Shown: positions 29,226-38,293 of the stretch, piece by piece
How the letters are laid out: every line of letters begins with the position of its first letter
Position numbering within the stretch: position 1 is the stretch's first letter
DNA from: Comamonas endophytica
GTDB lineage: Bacteria; Pseudomonadota; Gammaproteobacteria; Burkholderiales; Burkholderiaceae_C
Reading direction: 5' to 3'
DNA: 64,000 nt
NCBI RefSeq assembly: GCF_023634805.2
Contig: NZ_CP106881.1
Location: forward strand, 186,001 to 250,000
Position numbers and translations under genes: made by a program
Notes under the pieces: generated by a model
The model's input: only the letters and a program-made list of their open reading frames with translations
What the model was told of the DNA's origin: nothing
Database searches by the model: none

Positions 29226-29267
29226 GGCATATCGCGCCCTAGCAGATATAGCTGCCGGGCATATCGC
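29226..29267. promoter_or_regulatory. Probable LysR-type control region of the pmd operon
   Basis: GATAT-N11-ATATC, a perfect T-N11-A LysR box, spans the centre of this region. It is overlapped by two direct copies of GGCATATCGC whose starts are 32 bp apart, about three helical turns. The region ends 58 bp upstream of the pmdU start. Both patterns are what a LysR activator would need to bind at a recognition and an activation site. Confidence 0.65.
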
Positions 29268-29417
29268 ACTTCATGGACATCTTCGCAGCATCTGTTTCAT
29301 CCACGCCTGAATTGACGGAAAACAAGCGCTTGACCGACAAATGGGCTTGCCGCCGCCTGCTTGAATCGGCAGTTGACCGACCCGGGATGTGCCCTCTCCT
29401 GTCCTTGAACCGCTTCC

Positions 29418-30080
29418 ATGAATCTGCTGACCCGTACCGCACTTCTCGCCTCCAGCCTGCTGGCACCCATCGCCCTTGCCAGCAATGTCGCACTGGAAGA
29501 AAGCTTCAAGGCTTTCAGCCACTGCGATGAACGGTTCTTCCTCAGCCTGCATCGGAATTCCGCCGCCTGGAGCAAGCATGTACCACTTGACTCCCTGAAA
29601 GATGTAAGCTGGATTCCGGTACAGGACCGCGCCTATGGCCAGTCTGCCTCGGTCCCCCTGCGCCACACGCCGCAGGTGGCCGGCGTGAAGCTGCTGGCCT
29701 ACTTCGACAAGAGCGTGGATCTGGACGTGCTCGGCAACTACCTGTTCTGGGGCTTTGTCGTCGAGGGCAGTCCGGACGAGGTGGCAGGGAAGCTGCGCCC
29801 GCTGATCCACCGCAGCGAGCACCTGCTGCCGGTGTCCGGGCTGCATGCGCGCGGCGAGGTGCGCAAAGGCGCCCAGTGGGAAGTGGTCGCCGCTCCGCCG
29901 GGCGACGCCCCGGGCAGGACGCGCCTGGAGCGCATCTTCATCCTGGAGCCCGACGAGGGCAGCCAGGGCAAGAGGACGCGCGTGACCTGCTCGCTGCAGG
30001 GCGCGGTCGATGCCGAGGTGCTGGCGGAATTCCGGCCGGATATTGCGGCCGCCGACCATCCCGAAGGATTCGAGCAATAG
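29418..30080 (+). CDS. Secreted protein of unknown function
   Basis: A 220-aa protein with a clear signal peptide ('MNLLTRTALLASSLLAPIAL', cleavage probably after ALA near residue 21). The mature part is mixed alpha/beta with one Cys near residue 36 and no membrane segment, so it is probably periplasmic. I do not recognise a domain. It is divergent from pmdU and its stop is 3 bp from the end of the convergent acyl-CoA ligase gene. A link to protocatechuate metabolism rests only on the shared promoter region. Confidence 0.7.
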   Translation: MNLLTRTALLASSLLAPIALASNVALEESFKAFSHCDERFFLSLHRNSAAWSKHVPLDSLKDVSWIPVQDRAYGQSASVPLRHTPQVAGVKLLAYFDKSVDLDVLGNYLFWGFVVEGSPDEVAGKLRPLIHRSEHLLPVSGLHARGEVRKGAQWEVVAAPPGDAPGRTRLERIFILEPDEGSQGKRTRVTCSLQGAVDAEVLAEFRPDIAAADHPEGFEQ

Positions 30081-30083
30081 CCT

Positions 30084-31784
30084 CTACTCTTTCAGAGCCT
30101 GCGCCTCGCGCTCCTGCAGCACCCGCCACATCACCTTGCCGCTGCCGCTCTTGGGCAGCGCATCGGCGAAGACCACCTGGCGCGGCGCCTTGTAGTTCGC
30201 CATGTGTTCACGGCACCAAGCCAGGATGTCCTGCGCGCCGACCCGGTCCCGATGCGAGGGGCGCAGCACCACCACCGCCTTGACGGTCTCGCCGCGGTAG
30301 CTGTCGCGCGCGGCAATCACGCAGGCTTCCTGGATGGCCGGGTGCCTGAACATCAGCGCCTCGACCTCGGCGGGCCAGACCTTGAAGCCGCTGGCGTTGA
30401 TCATGCGCTTGAGCCGGTCGGTGATGAAGAAGTAGCCCTCTTCATCGACCCGGCCCAGGTCGCCCGAACGGAAGAAGCGCTTGCCATCGATCTCGATGAA
30501 CGCCGCGGCCGTGGCCTCTGGACATTTCCAGTAGCCGGCAAAGACCTCGGGGCCGTGGATCACGATCTCGCCCTGCTCGCCCTGCGCCACTTCCCGCAGC
30601 GTATCGGGATCGATCACGCGCGCGTCGGTGCCGATGAAGGGAATGCCCAGGCACTGCTGCTTGGGCCGGTCCGGTGGATTGGAATGCGAGGGCGCGGCGG
30701 TTTCGGTCAGGCCGTAGCCTTCGATATAGCGCAGGCCGAACTGGTCGAGCAGCCGCTGCGCCACCGCCTGGGGCATGGCCGCGCCGCCGCCGCCGATATG
30801 GCGCAGGCTGCGCAGGTCGTACTGGTCGAAGTTGGGGCTGCCCATGAGGTCGATGACCATCGTCGGGATATTGGTCCAGCTCGTCACCTGGTAGCGCGAG
30901 ATCAGCCGTCCCGCCAGCTCACGCTCCCAGCGCGGCATGATCACCAGCGTCGCGCCCAGGTGGATGCAGGCATGCAGCATCGAGACCAGGCCGGTGATAT
31001 GGAACATCGGCACCACGCCCAGCAGGACCTGCTCGCTGGTGGAGTTGTTCCACAGGCCCGAGGCCACCGCGTTGTGCATGATGCTGCGGTGGGTATGCAT
31101 GCAGCCCTTGGGCAGCCCGGTGGTGCCGCTGGTGTAGGGGAGCACGCAGAGGTCGTCGCTGCCCACGGCATGCGGGGGCGGGATGTCGGTGCAAGCCAGC
31201 GCCTCCTCCCATGCATGGACCTCGCCGTGCGCCAGCGCCGGCAAGGGGTGGCGCGTGCCCAGCCAGTCGCGCCATTGCTCGGGCGGCGCATCGGCTCCTT
31301 GCGCTGCGGGGTCGAAGGCGTCGCTGAATTGCGTGACCACCAGATGCTGCAGGCCGTAGCCTGCCGGCAAGGCATTGCTTGCCTGTGCCAGTTCCCCCGC
31401 CAGATCCCCGGTGGTCAATGCCACGCGGGCTTCGGGATCGGTGATGTAGTGCTGCAGTTCATCGGCACGGTTCATCGGGTTCACCGGCACCACCACCGCG
31501 TTGGCACGCATGATGGCGTAATGCGCCAGCACCAGCTGCGGCGAATTCTGCATCAGCACGATCACCCGGTCGCCGGTGCGCACGCCCAGGCCATGCAGAC
31601 AGGCCGCCATGCGCTCGACGCCCTCGGCAAGTTGGCGATAGCTCACATGCCTGCCGAAGAACACCAGCGCCGTCTTGTCCGGATAGCGCCGCGCGCTGAC
31701 CGCGAGGTTGTCCCAGACCGAGGTGGCGGGTACGGTGATGGAATGCGGCAGCCGCCGGGGCCAGAAGGCATGGTGTGGGCGCAT
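30084..31784 (-). CDS. AMP-dependent acyl-CoA ligase (FadD-like)
   Basis: A 566-aa member of the ANL adenylating family that activates a carboxylic acid to its CoA thioester through an acyl-AMP. The P-loop-like motif is 'VLPYTSGTTGLPKGCMHTHR', followed by 'IEGYGLTETAAPSHSN', the hinge 'FFRSGDLGRVDEEGYFFITD' and the catalytic Lys region 'DALPKSGSGKVMWR'. The pattern is that of long- or medium-chain acyl-CoA synthetases, but an aromatic or branched acid cannot be excluded. No Shine-Dalgarno is obvious and the N-terminal ~15 residues may be over-called. It stands alone, with no linked acyl-CoA dehydrogenase. Confidence 0.92.
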   Translation of the reverse strand: MRPHHAFWPRRLPHSITVPATSVWDNLAVSARRYPDKTALVFFGRHVSYRQLAEGVERMAACLHGLGVRTGDRVIVLMQNSPQLVLAHYAIMRANAVVVPVNPMNRADELQHYITDPEARVALTTGDLAGELAQASNALPAGYGLQHLVVTQFSDAFDPAAQGADAPPEQWRDWLGTRHPLPALAHGEVHAWEEALACTDIPPPHAVGSDDLCVLPYTSGTTGLPKGCMHTHRSIMHNAVASGLWNNSTSEQVLLGVVPMFHITGLVSMLHACIHLGATLVIMPRWERELAGRLISRYQVTSWTNIPTMVIDLMGSPNFDQYDLRSLRHIGGGGAAMPQAVAQRLLDQFGLRYIEGYGLTETAAPSHSNPPDRPKQQCLGIPFIGTDARVIDPDTLREVAQGEQGEIVIHGPEVFAGYWKCPEATAAAFIEIDGKRFFRSGDLGRVDEEGYFFITDRLKRMINASGFKVWPAEVEALMFRHPAIQEACVIAARDSYRGETVKAVVVLRPSHRDRVGAQDILAWCREHMANYKAPRQVVFADALPKSGSGKVMWRVLQEREAQALKE

Positions 31785-31868
31785 GGGTGTGCAGGGTTCA
31801 GTTGCGGGGCAACGCCCAGACTAGGCCAGTCTGCCTGCCCTGCCATTGGGGACACACCCAGGGCCCGG

Positions 31869-32384
31869 TCACCTGGGCGACGCGCGCACCTCGGCTGCAA
31901 TCAGCGCGAACTCGGCCGCGGGCTGGCCCGCCACGCAGGCGCGCACATGGTCTTCCCAGATCTGGCCCTGCTGCTCCACCTGGGCTGACGCAAAGCAGGC
32001 CTGCATCGCCACCGGGTCGCTGCAGCGCTCATACGCATAGGGATCATGTCCGCCAAGCAGCATGCGCAGCTGCAGCCAAAGCGCCTGGCGCGTCACCGGC
32101 AGGCCCTGCGCGCGCTGCCACTGGTGCAGCAGCTCGTGCGCAAACAGCCCGGCGATCCGCGGATGATCCAGGCGCAATGGCTGGCGCGGGTCGTTTGCGG
32201 CAAAGCAGGCACGCGGCAGGGAGATGCGGCCGCCATTGAACGACAGCGCGCGCCCGGTATCGCCCACGCGGCGCAGATACAGGCGCAGCGATGGCAATCG
32301 AGCGTCCAGCGCCGCGCCGAAGTACTGCCGCACGAAATCGCGCTCGGACGGCAGCAGCGGACGGCGCCAGAACCAGCGCAGCAT
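31869..32384 (-). CDS. Small HExxH protein coupled to hrpA
   Basis: A 171-aa protein with a zinc-protease-like HExxH motif, His83-Glu84-Leu-Leu-His87 in 'IAGLFAHELLHQWQRAQGLP', preceded by a beta-rich segment 'ALSFNGGRISLPRACF'. This resembles the DUF4157/Vgr-related metallopeptidase-like group. There is no signal peptide, so it is likely cytoplasmic. The start ATG overlaps the hrpA stop (ATGA), so its translation is coupled to the helicase gene. Whether it is an active peptidase or a structural domain is not known. Confidence 0.75.
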   Translation of the reverse strand: MLRWFWRRPLLPSERDFVRQYFGAALDARLPSLRLYLRRVGDTGRALSFNGGRISLPRACFAANDPRQPLRLDHPRIAGLFAHELLHQWQRAQGLPVTRQALWLQLRMLLGGHDPYAYERCSDPVAMQACFASAQVEQQGQIWEDHVRACVAGQPAAEFALIAAEVRASPR

Positions 32385-35300
32385 CAGCGCTGCATCTGCG
32401 CCCAGACCTTGTCCAGGCGCTTGATACTGACCGGATAGGGCGTGCGCAGTTCTTGGGCAAAGAAGCCCACGCGCAGTTCCTCGAGCATCCAGCGGTATTC
32501 CTGCATGCGCGCGTCGACCTGGCCCTTGCGGTCGGCCACCAGGCGCCAGTAGCGCTGCTCGTGCGGACGCAGCTCGGCCAGCCTGGCCGCGTCGCGCGCC
32601 ATGTCGGCGCGGTACTTGTCCAGGCGCAGCGTGATGGCCTTGAGATAGCGCGGGAAGTGCGCCAGCTGCGCCCAGGGCGCGGCGGCGATGAACTGCTTGG
32701 GCATGAGCCGCTGCAACTGCTGCTGGGCATCGGCCGTGGCCTCGGGCGCGTTCTTCGTGTCCTTGATCTTGCGCGCCGCGGCCGAATACTCGGTCAGGAT
32801 GGAGCCAGCCAGGCGCGCGACCTCATTGGCGATCAGCGTCAACCGCCCGCGCCCGTCCTGGATGCGCTGCTTGAACTCCGCCTCGTTCGTCGGCAGCGGA
32901 TCGAGCAGGAAGGCGCGGTCGATGGCCGTGTCGATGATCTGCTGGCGCAGCTCCTCCTGCGTGCCCAGCGGCATGAAGGCCACGGCCATCTTCTGCAGGT
33001 CCGGAATGTTCTTCTCGAGGTACTTGAGCGCGTCGCGGATCTGCAGCGCGAACAGCCGGCGCAGGCCCGCGCGGTGGCGCGCGGCCGCCGCCTCGGGCTC
33101 GTCGAAGACCTCGATGCCTACGCTGTCGCCGTGGTCGATCAATGCCGGAAAACCGACCAGCGTCTGCTGCCCCTGGCGGATTTCCATCAGCTCGGGCAGC
33201 GTGCCGAAGCTCCACTGCGTATAGCGCTGGCTGGCCGAGGGCGCATTGCTGGCCGGCTTGGGCGCGGGCGCGGCCTTTGCCGCAGGGGACGCGGGCTTGG
33301 CCGCAGCCACCGGCGCGGCCGGCGCCTTCTCGTCCAGCACCGTGGCCAGCTTCATGCCCGCCAGCGCCTGGAAGGCACCGCGCGCCTTGGCGCCGAGCTG
33401 CGCCTTGAGCGCGCCCAGGTTGCGGCTTTGCCCCAGCTGGCGGCCATGCTCGTCCGTCACGCGGAAATTCATGAACAGGTGCGGGCTCAGCATGTCGAGC
33501 TTGAAGTCGGCACGTTTGACATCGAGCGAGGTCTCGTCGCGCACCTGCTTGAGCAGCGCGTCGATCAGCCCACCCTGCAGATGGCGCTCGGGCGCGCACA
33601 GCAGCTCGGCCAGCCGCGCGGCGTTCTCGGGCAGCGGCACGAAGCGACTGCGCGGGCGCTGCGGCAGGCTCTTGAGCAGCGCCTGGATCTTGTCCTTGAG
33701 CATGCCCGGCACCAGCCATTCGGCGCGCTCCTCGCTGACCTGGTTGAGCACGAACAGCGGCACCGTCACCGTGACGCCATCGCGCGCGTCGCCAGGCGAA
33801 TGCAGATACTGGGCGCTGCAGTCCACGCCGCCGAGCTTGATCACCTTCGGGAAGGCCTGCGTGGTGATGCCCGCGGCCTCGTGGCGCATGAGCTCGTCGC
33901 GCGTGAGGCGCAGCAGGTCGGCATTCTCGCGGCTGGCCGTCTGGAACCAGCGCTCGAAGCTCGCGCCGCTGAACACGTCCTGCGGCAGCTGTTGGTCGTA
34001 GAAGGCGTAGATCAGCTCGTCGTCGACCAGCACGTCCTGGCGCCGCGACTTGTGCTCCATCTCCTCGATCTTCGCGACCAGCTTGCGGTTGGCCTGCAGG
34101 AAAGGCAGGCGTGTGTCCCAGCCGCCATCGACCAGTGCCTGGCGGATGAACAGCTCGCGCGCGGTCTGCGGATCGACCTTGCCGAAGCTCACGCGCCGGC
34201 CGTTGTAGACCACCAGGCCGTACAGCGTGGCGCGCTCGAGCGCAACCACATCGGCGCCCTTCTTCTCCCAATGCGGGTCAAGTAGCTGCTTCTTGAGCAG
34301 ATGCGCCCCCACCTCCTCCAGCCAGGCGGGATCGATGGCGGCAATGCCGCGGCCGTAGAGGCGCGAGGTCTCGACCAGCTCGGCCGCGACGATCCAGCGG
34401 CCGGGCTTCTTCGACAGATGCGCGCCCGGGTGCGGGTGGAAGCGGATGCCGCGCGCGCCCAGATAGCTGTCGCTCTCGTCGGCCTTGTAGCCGATGTTGC
34501 CCAGCAGGCCGGAGAGCATCGACAGGTGCAGCGCCTCGTAGCCCGCGGGCTCGGTGTTGATCTGCCAGCGGTGCTCCTTCACCACCGTCAGCAGCTGCGA
34601 GTGGATGTCGCGCCACTCGCGCACGCGGCGGATATTGATGAAGTTCTGGCGCAGCAGCTGCTCCCACTGGCGGTTGCTGAGCTTGTGCGTCGAGTCATCT
34701 TCGGCCTGAGGGACGCCAGGCGCCGGCGTCCATGCCGGTGCCAAGGCCTGGGGCGGCTGCGCGCCGCTGCTGCGCTGGGCCGCGGGCAGGAAGGCGGCGC
34801 TGCGCGTCGACACGCGGGGCGCGGGCGCGTTCTGCGCCGCCATCTCGCGCCGGCTCTGCGCCACCACCTTGCCGCCACGCGCATCCTGCAGCCACTTCCA
34901 CAGCCGCAGGTAGCCGCTGAATTCGCTTTTCTCGTCGTCGAACTTGGCATGCTGCTGGTCCGCCTGCTGCTGCGCGTCGATGGGGCGGTCGCGCACGTCC
35001 TGCACCGACAGCGCCGAGGCGATCACCAGCACCTCGGCCACGGCGCCGCGCGCGCGCGCTTCCAGGATCATGCGGCCCACGCGCGGATCGAGCGGCAGGC
35101 GCGACAGCTCCTGGCCCATGGGCGTGATGTCGCCATGGTCGGTGACCGCGCCGAGCTCGGCCAGCAGCTGGTAGCCGTCGGCAATCGCACGGCCCGTGGG
35201 TGCTTCCAGGAAGGGAAAGTTCACCACGTCGCCCAGCCCCAGCGACTTCATGCGCAGGATCACGCCGGCCAGCGAGCTGCGCAGGATCTCGGGGTCGGTG

Positions 35301-36436
35301 AATGGCGGACGCGCGACGAAATCGGCCTCGTCATACAGGCGCAGGCAGATGCCGTCGGCCACACGCCCGCAGCGGCCCGCGCGTTGATTGGCCGCGGCCT
35401 GGCTGATGGGCTCGACCAGCAGCTGCTCGACCTTGCTGCGGAAACTGTAGCGCTTGACGCGCGCCGTGCCGGCATCGATCACATAGCGGATGCCCGGCAC
35501 CGTGAGCGAGGTTTCGGCCACGTTGGTGGCCAGCACGATGCGCCGGCCGGTATGGCCCTCGAAGATGCGGTCCTGCTCGGCCTGCGACAGGCGCGAGAAC
35601 AGTGGCAGCACTTCCGCGCCGCGCAGCACCGGCTGGTGCTGCAGGTGCTTGCGCAGGTGGTCGGCGGCCTCGCGGATCTCGCGCTCGCCGGGCAGGAACA
35701 CCAGGATGTCGCCGCCGCGCCCGCCGGCCCAGAGCTCGTCCACGCCATCGGCAATGGCCTCGTTCAGCCCATAGTCGCGGCTTTCCTCGAAGGGGCGGTA
35801 GCGCTGCTCCACGGGAAAGGTGCGGCCCGAGACCATGATCACCGGCGCCGGGCCGTCCGCCGAGGCGAAGTGCTGCGCGAAGCGGTCGGCATCGATGGTC
35901 GCCGAGGTCACGACCACCTTCAGGTCCGGGCGCTTCGGCAGGATCTGGCGCAGGTAGCCCAGCAGGAAATCGATGTTCAGGCTGCGCTCGTGTGCCTCGT
36001 CGATGATCAGCGTGTCGTAGGCCTGCAGCAGCGGGTCGGTCTGGGTCTCGGCCAGCAGGATGCCGTCCGTCATCAGCTTGACCGAGGCGTCCCTGGACAG
36101 GCGGTCCTGGAAGCGCACCTTGTAGCCCACGACTTCGCCCAGCGGCGACTGGAGCTCGTCGGCAATGCGCTTGGCCACCGAGCTGGCGGCAATGCGCCGC
36201 GGCTGGGTATGGCCGATCAACCGCCCGCGCGTGCCTTCGGGCGCGTTGCACTTGCCGCGCCCGAGCGCCAGAGCGATCTTCGGCAGCTGCGTGGTCTTGC
36301 CCGAGCCGGTCTCGCCGCAGACGATGATCACCTGGTGCTGCTGCATGGCACGCATGATCTCCTCGCGCCGCGCGGACACGGGCAAAGAAGGGGGAAATTC
36401 GATCTTCAGGGCGCAGGGCGCGGGATTCAAAGGCAT
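32384..36436 (-). CDS. hrpA: ATP-dependent RNA helicase HrpA (DEAH box)
   Basis: A 1350-aa DEAH-box RNA helicase (E. coli HrpA ~1300 aa), implicated in E. coli in resolving stalled ribosomes and mRNA processing. Walker A is 'IIVCGETGSGKTTQLPKIAL' near residue 40, Walker B/DEAH is 'LIIDEAHERSLNIDFLLG', motif VI region is 'ISQAAANQRAGRCGRVADGI'. The helicase core (~1-480) is followed by a ratchet/OB part and the HrpA-specific C-terminal region. Two Ala/Pro-rich linkers are visible, one after residue ~530 ('PAPRVSTRSAAFLPAAQRSS') and one near ~1075, which look like lineage-specific disordered insertions. Confidence 0.97.
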   Translation of the reverse strand: MPLNPAPCALKIEFPPSLPVSARREEIMRAMQQHQVIIVCGETGSGKTTQLPKIALALGRGKCNAPEGTRGRLIGHTQPRRIAASSVAKRIADELQSPLGEVVGYKVRFQDRLSRDASVKLMTDGILLAETQTDPLLQAYDTLIIDEAHERSLNIDFLLGYLRQILPKRPDLKVVVTSATIDADRFAQHFASADGPAPVIMVSGRTFPVEQRYRPFEESRDYGLNEAIADGVDELWAGGRGGDILVFLPGEREIREAADHLRKHLQHQPVLRGAEVLPLFSRLSQAEQDRIFEGHTGRRIVLATNVAETSLTVPGIRYVIDAGTARVKRYSFRSKVEQLLVEPISQAAANQRAGRCGRVADGICLRLYDEADFVARPPFTDPEILRSSLAGVILRMKSLGLGDVVNFPFLEAPTGRAIADGYQLLAELGAVTDHGDITPMGQELSRLPLDPRVGRMILEARARGAVAEVLVIASALSVQDVRDRPIDAQQQADQQHAKFDDEKSEFSGYLRLWKWLQDARGGKVVAQSRREMAAQNAPAPRVSTRSAAFLPAAQRSSGAQPPQALAPAWTPAPGVPQAEDDSTHKLSNRQWEQLLRQNFINIRRVREWRDIHSQLLTVVKEHRWQINTEPAGYEALHLSMLSGLLGNIGYKADESDSYLGARGIRFHPHPGAHLSKKPGRWIVAAELVETSRLYGRGIAAIDPAWLEEVGAHLLKKQLLDPHWEKKGADVVALERATLYGLVVYNGRRVSFGKVDPQTARELFIRQALVDGGWDTRLPFLQANRKLVAKIEEMEHKSRRQDVLVDDELIYAFYDQQLPQDVFSGASFERWFQTASRENADLLRLTRDELMRHEAAGITTQAFPKVIKLGGVDCSAQYLHSPGDARDGVTVTVPLFVLNQVSEERAEWLVPGMLKDKIQALLKSLPQRPRSRFVPLPENAARLAELLCAPERHLQGGLIDALLKQVRDETSLDVKRADFKLDMLSPHLFMNFRVTDEHGRQLGQSRNLGALKAQLGAKARGAFQALAGMKLATVLDEKAPAAPVAAAKPASPAAKAAPAPKPASNAPSASQRYTQWSFGTLPELMEIRQGQQTLVGFPALIDHGDSVGIEVFDEPEAAAARHRAGLRRLFALQIRDALKYLEKNIPDLQKMAVAFMPLGTQEELRQQIIDTAIDRAFLLDPLPTNEAEFKQRIQDGRGRLTLIANEVARLAGSILTEYSAAARKIKDTKNAPEATADAQQQLQRLMPKQFIAAAPWAQLAHFPRYLKAITLRLDKYRADMARDAARLAELRPHEQRYWRLVADRKGQVDARMQEYRWMLEELRVGFFAQELRTPYPVSIKRLDKVWAQMQR

Positions 36437-36630
36437 AGCCCGCCATTATCCGCAGCCTGGGGTTCCAGCGCTGACCGCCACCGATTTCTGTGTTATGGGC
36501 ACAGGGCTCTTTTTGCATCCGCGGCACGGCAACTTCTTTGTCCCGACAGCGGCAAATGCCCGCAGCGTGCTTATGATGCGACTATCCGCCGCTGCAACCA
36601 GCCGGCTCTCACCGTTTGCCCCGTTGCCCC

Positions 36631-37977
36631 ATGTCCACCGTCTTCAATTTCACCTTCGTTCCCTGGTTTCGCTCGGTTGCGCCGTACATCCACAAGTTCC
36701 GCAACCAGACCTTCGTGGTCGGCATCACGGGCGAGGCCATTGCCGCGGGCAAACTCACCAGCATCGCGCAGGACCTGGCCATGATCCAGGCGATGGGCGT
36801 GCGCATCGTGCTGGTCCACGGCTTCAGGCCCCAGGTCAACGAGCAGCTCCAGGCCAAGGGCCATGCGCCGCAGTATTCGCACGGCATCCGCATCACCGAC
36901 TCCGTCGCGCTGGACTGCGCGCAGGAAGCGGCGGGCCAGCTGCGCTACGAGATCGAGGCCGCCTTCAGCCAGGGCCTGCCCAACACGCCGATGGCCGGCG
37001 CGACGGTGCGCGTGCTCTCGGGCAATTTCATCACCGCGCGCCCGGTGGGCATCGTCGACGGCGTCGATTTCAAGCATTCGGGCCTGGTGCGCAAGGTCGA
37101 TGTCAATGCCATCCGCCAGACGCTGGACATGGATGCCATGGTGCTGCTCTCGCCTTTTGGCTTCTCGCCCACGGGCGAAGCCTTCAACCTGAACATGGAA
37201 GAGGTCGCCACCAGCGTCGCCATCGAGCTCAAGGCCGACAAGCTGATCTTCATGACCGAGGTGCCGGGCGTGTACCAGAACCCGCTCGAGCCCGCGGGCG
37301 ACGACAACCCCATCGACACCGAGCTGCCGCTGGCCACCGCCCAGGCGCTGCTGGCCCAGCTGCCGGCGCCGCAGCAGCCCACCGACACCGCGTTCTACCT
37401 GCAGCATTGCGTCAAGGCCTGCAAGAACGGCGTCGAGCGCAGCCATATCCTGCCCTTTGCGGTCGATGGCGCGCTGCTGCTGGAGATCTATGTGCACGAC
37501 GGCATCGGCACGATGGTCATCGACGAGAAGCTCGAGGAACTGCGCGAGGCCACGCCCGACGACGTGGCGGGCATCGTCCAGCTGATCGAGCCCTTCGAGA
37601 ACGATGGCACGCTGGTCAAGCGCAGCCGCACCGAGATCGAACGCGATATCACCAATTACACGTTGATCGAGCACGATGGCGTCATCTTCGGCTGCGCTGC
37701 GCTCTACCCCTATCCCAAGGAAAAGACCGCCGAGATGGCCGCCGTCACGGTCTCGCCCAAGAGCCAGGGCACGGGCGACGGCGAGAAGCTGCTCAAGCGC
37801 ATCGAGCAGCGCGCGCGCAACCAGGGGCTGGAGAGCCTGTTCGTGCTGACCACACGGACCATGCACTGGTTCATCAAGCGCGGCTTCCAGCCGGTGGACC
37901 CGTCGTGGCTGCCGGAGGCGCGCAAGGCGAAGTACAACTGGGATCGAAAGAGCCAGGTGTTGGTCAAGAAGCTCTGA
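36631..37977 (+). CDS. argA: Amino-acid N-acetyltransferase (N-acetylglutamate synthase)
   Basis: A 448-aa classical bacterial NAGS that acetylates L-glutamate with acetyl-CoA, the first step of arginine synthesis. The N-terminal amino-acid-kinase domain carries the arginine-feedback site ('MIQAMGVRIVLVHGFRPQVN', 'GDDNPIDTELPLATAQALLA'). A C-terminal GNAT domain starts near residue 300, with the acetyl-CoA loop 'VTVSPKSQGTGDGEKLLKRI' and 'FIKRGFQPVD'. The start at MSTVFN fits the family; five extra codons upstream do not. It is divergent from hrpA with a 194-bp gap and followed by REP-like repeats. Confidence 0.96.
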   Translation: MSTVFNFTFVPWFRSVAPYIHKFRNQTFVVGITGEAIAAGKLTSIAQDLAMIQAMGVRIVLVHGFRPQVNEQLQAKGHAPQYSHGIRITDSVALDCAQEAAGQLRYEIEAAFSQGLPNTPMAGATVRVLSGNFITARPVGIVDGVDFKHSGLVRKVDVNAIRQTLDMDAMVLLSPFGFSPTGEAFNLNMEEVATSVAIELKADKLIFMTEVPGVYQNPLEPAGDDNPIDTELPLATAQALLAQLPAPQQPTDTAFYLQHCVKACKNGVERSHILPFAVDGALLLEIYVHDGIGTMVIDEKLEELREATPDDVAGIVQLIEPFENDGTLVKRSRTEIERDITNYTLIEHDGVIFGCAALYPYPKEKTAEMAAVTVSPKSQGTGDGEKLLKRIEQRARNQGLESLFVLTTRTMHWFIKRGFQPVDPSWLPEARKAKYNWDRKSQVLVKKL

Positions 37978-38041
37978 GTCTGTGGCCGGGGCATAGACCT
38001 TGCCAGCAGTCGCGCGCTTGTCTTCGGGGGTGGCCGTTCAT

Positions 38042-38182
38042 GCTTCGACAAGCTCAGCACGAACGGTTCTACCCGTTCGCCCTGAGCCCCTCGAAGAGTG
38101 AGCGCAGAAACCGTTCGTCCTGGGCCCGTCGAAGGGTCAGCGGCAGAAACCGTTCGCCCTGAGCCCGTCGAAGGGTGGACGG
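38042..38182. repeat. Cluster of four REP-like units
   Basis: One minus-oriented unit (TTCGACAAGCTCAGCACGAA) is followed by three plus-oriented units beginning CCGTTCG and ending TCGAAG, spaced about 38 bp apart. It is the densest copy of the repeat seen at two other intergenic sites of the window. It lies between argA and the GST gene and could fold into a hairpin at the argA 3' end. Confidence 0.85.
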
Positions 38183-38293
38183 CCCCGCGACAAATCGGGG
38201 AGCTGCCCGAAGCAAAACCACCAAGCCCAAGCGCCCTCCCAGGACAGCCCAACGCCGCTATCATCGACAGCCTTTCCCCCTCTCCCGCCTTCC

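Noticed and set aside
34301..36784. Long plus-strand frame opposite hrpA
   Set aside because: Antisense shadow of the helicase; no motif, and the HrpA motifs are all intact on the minus strand.
38042..38182. CRISPR-like spacing of repeated units
   Set aside because: Only four units, one inverted, with short similar spacers; the unit matches the dispersed REP family at two other sites and there are no cas genes.
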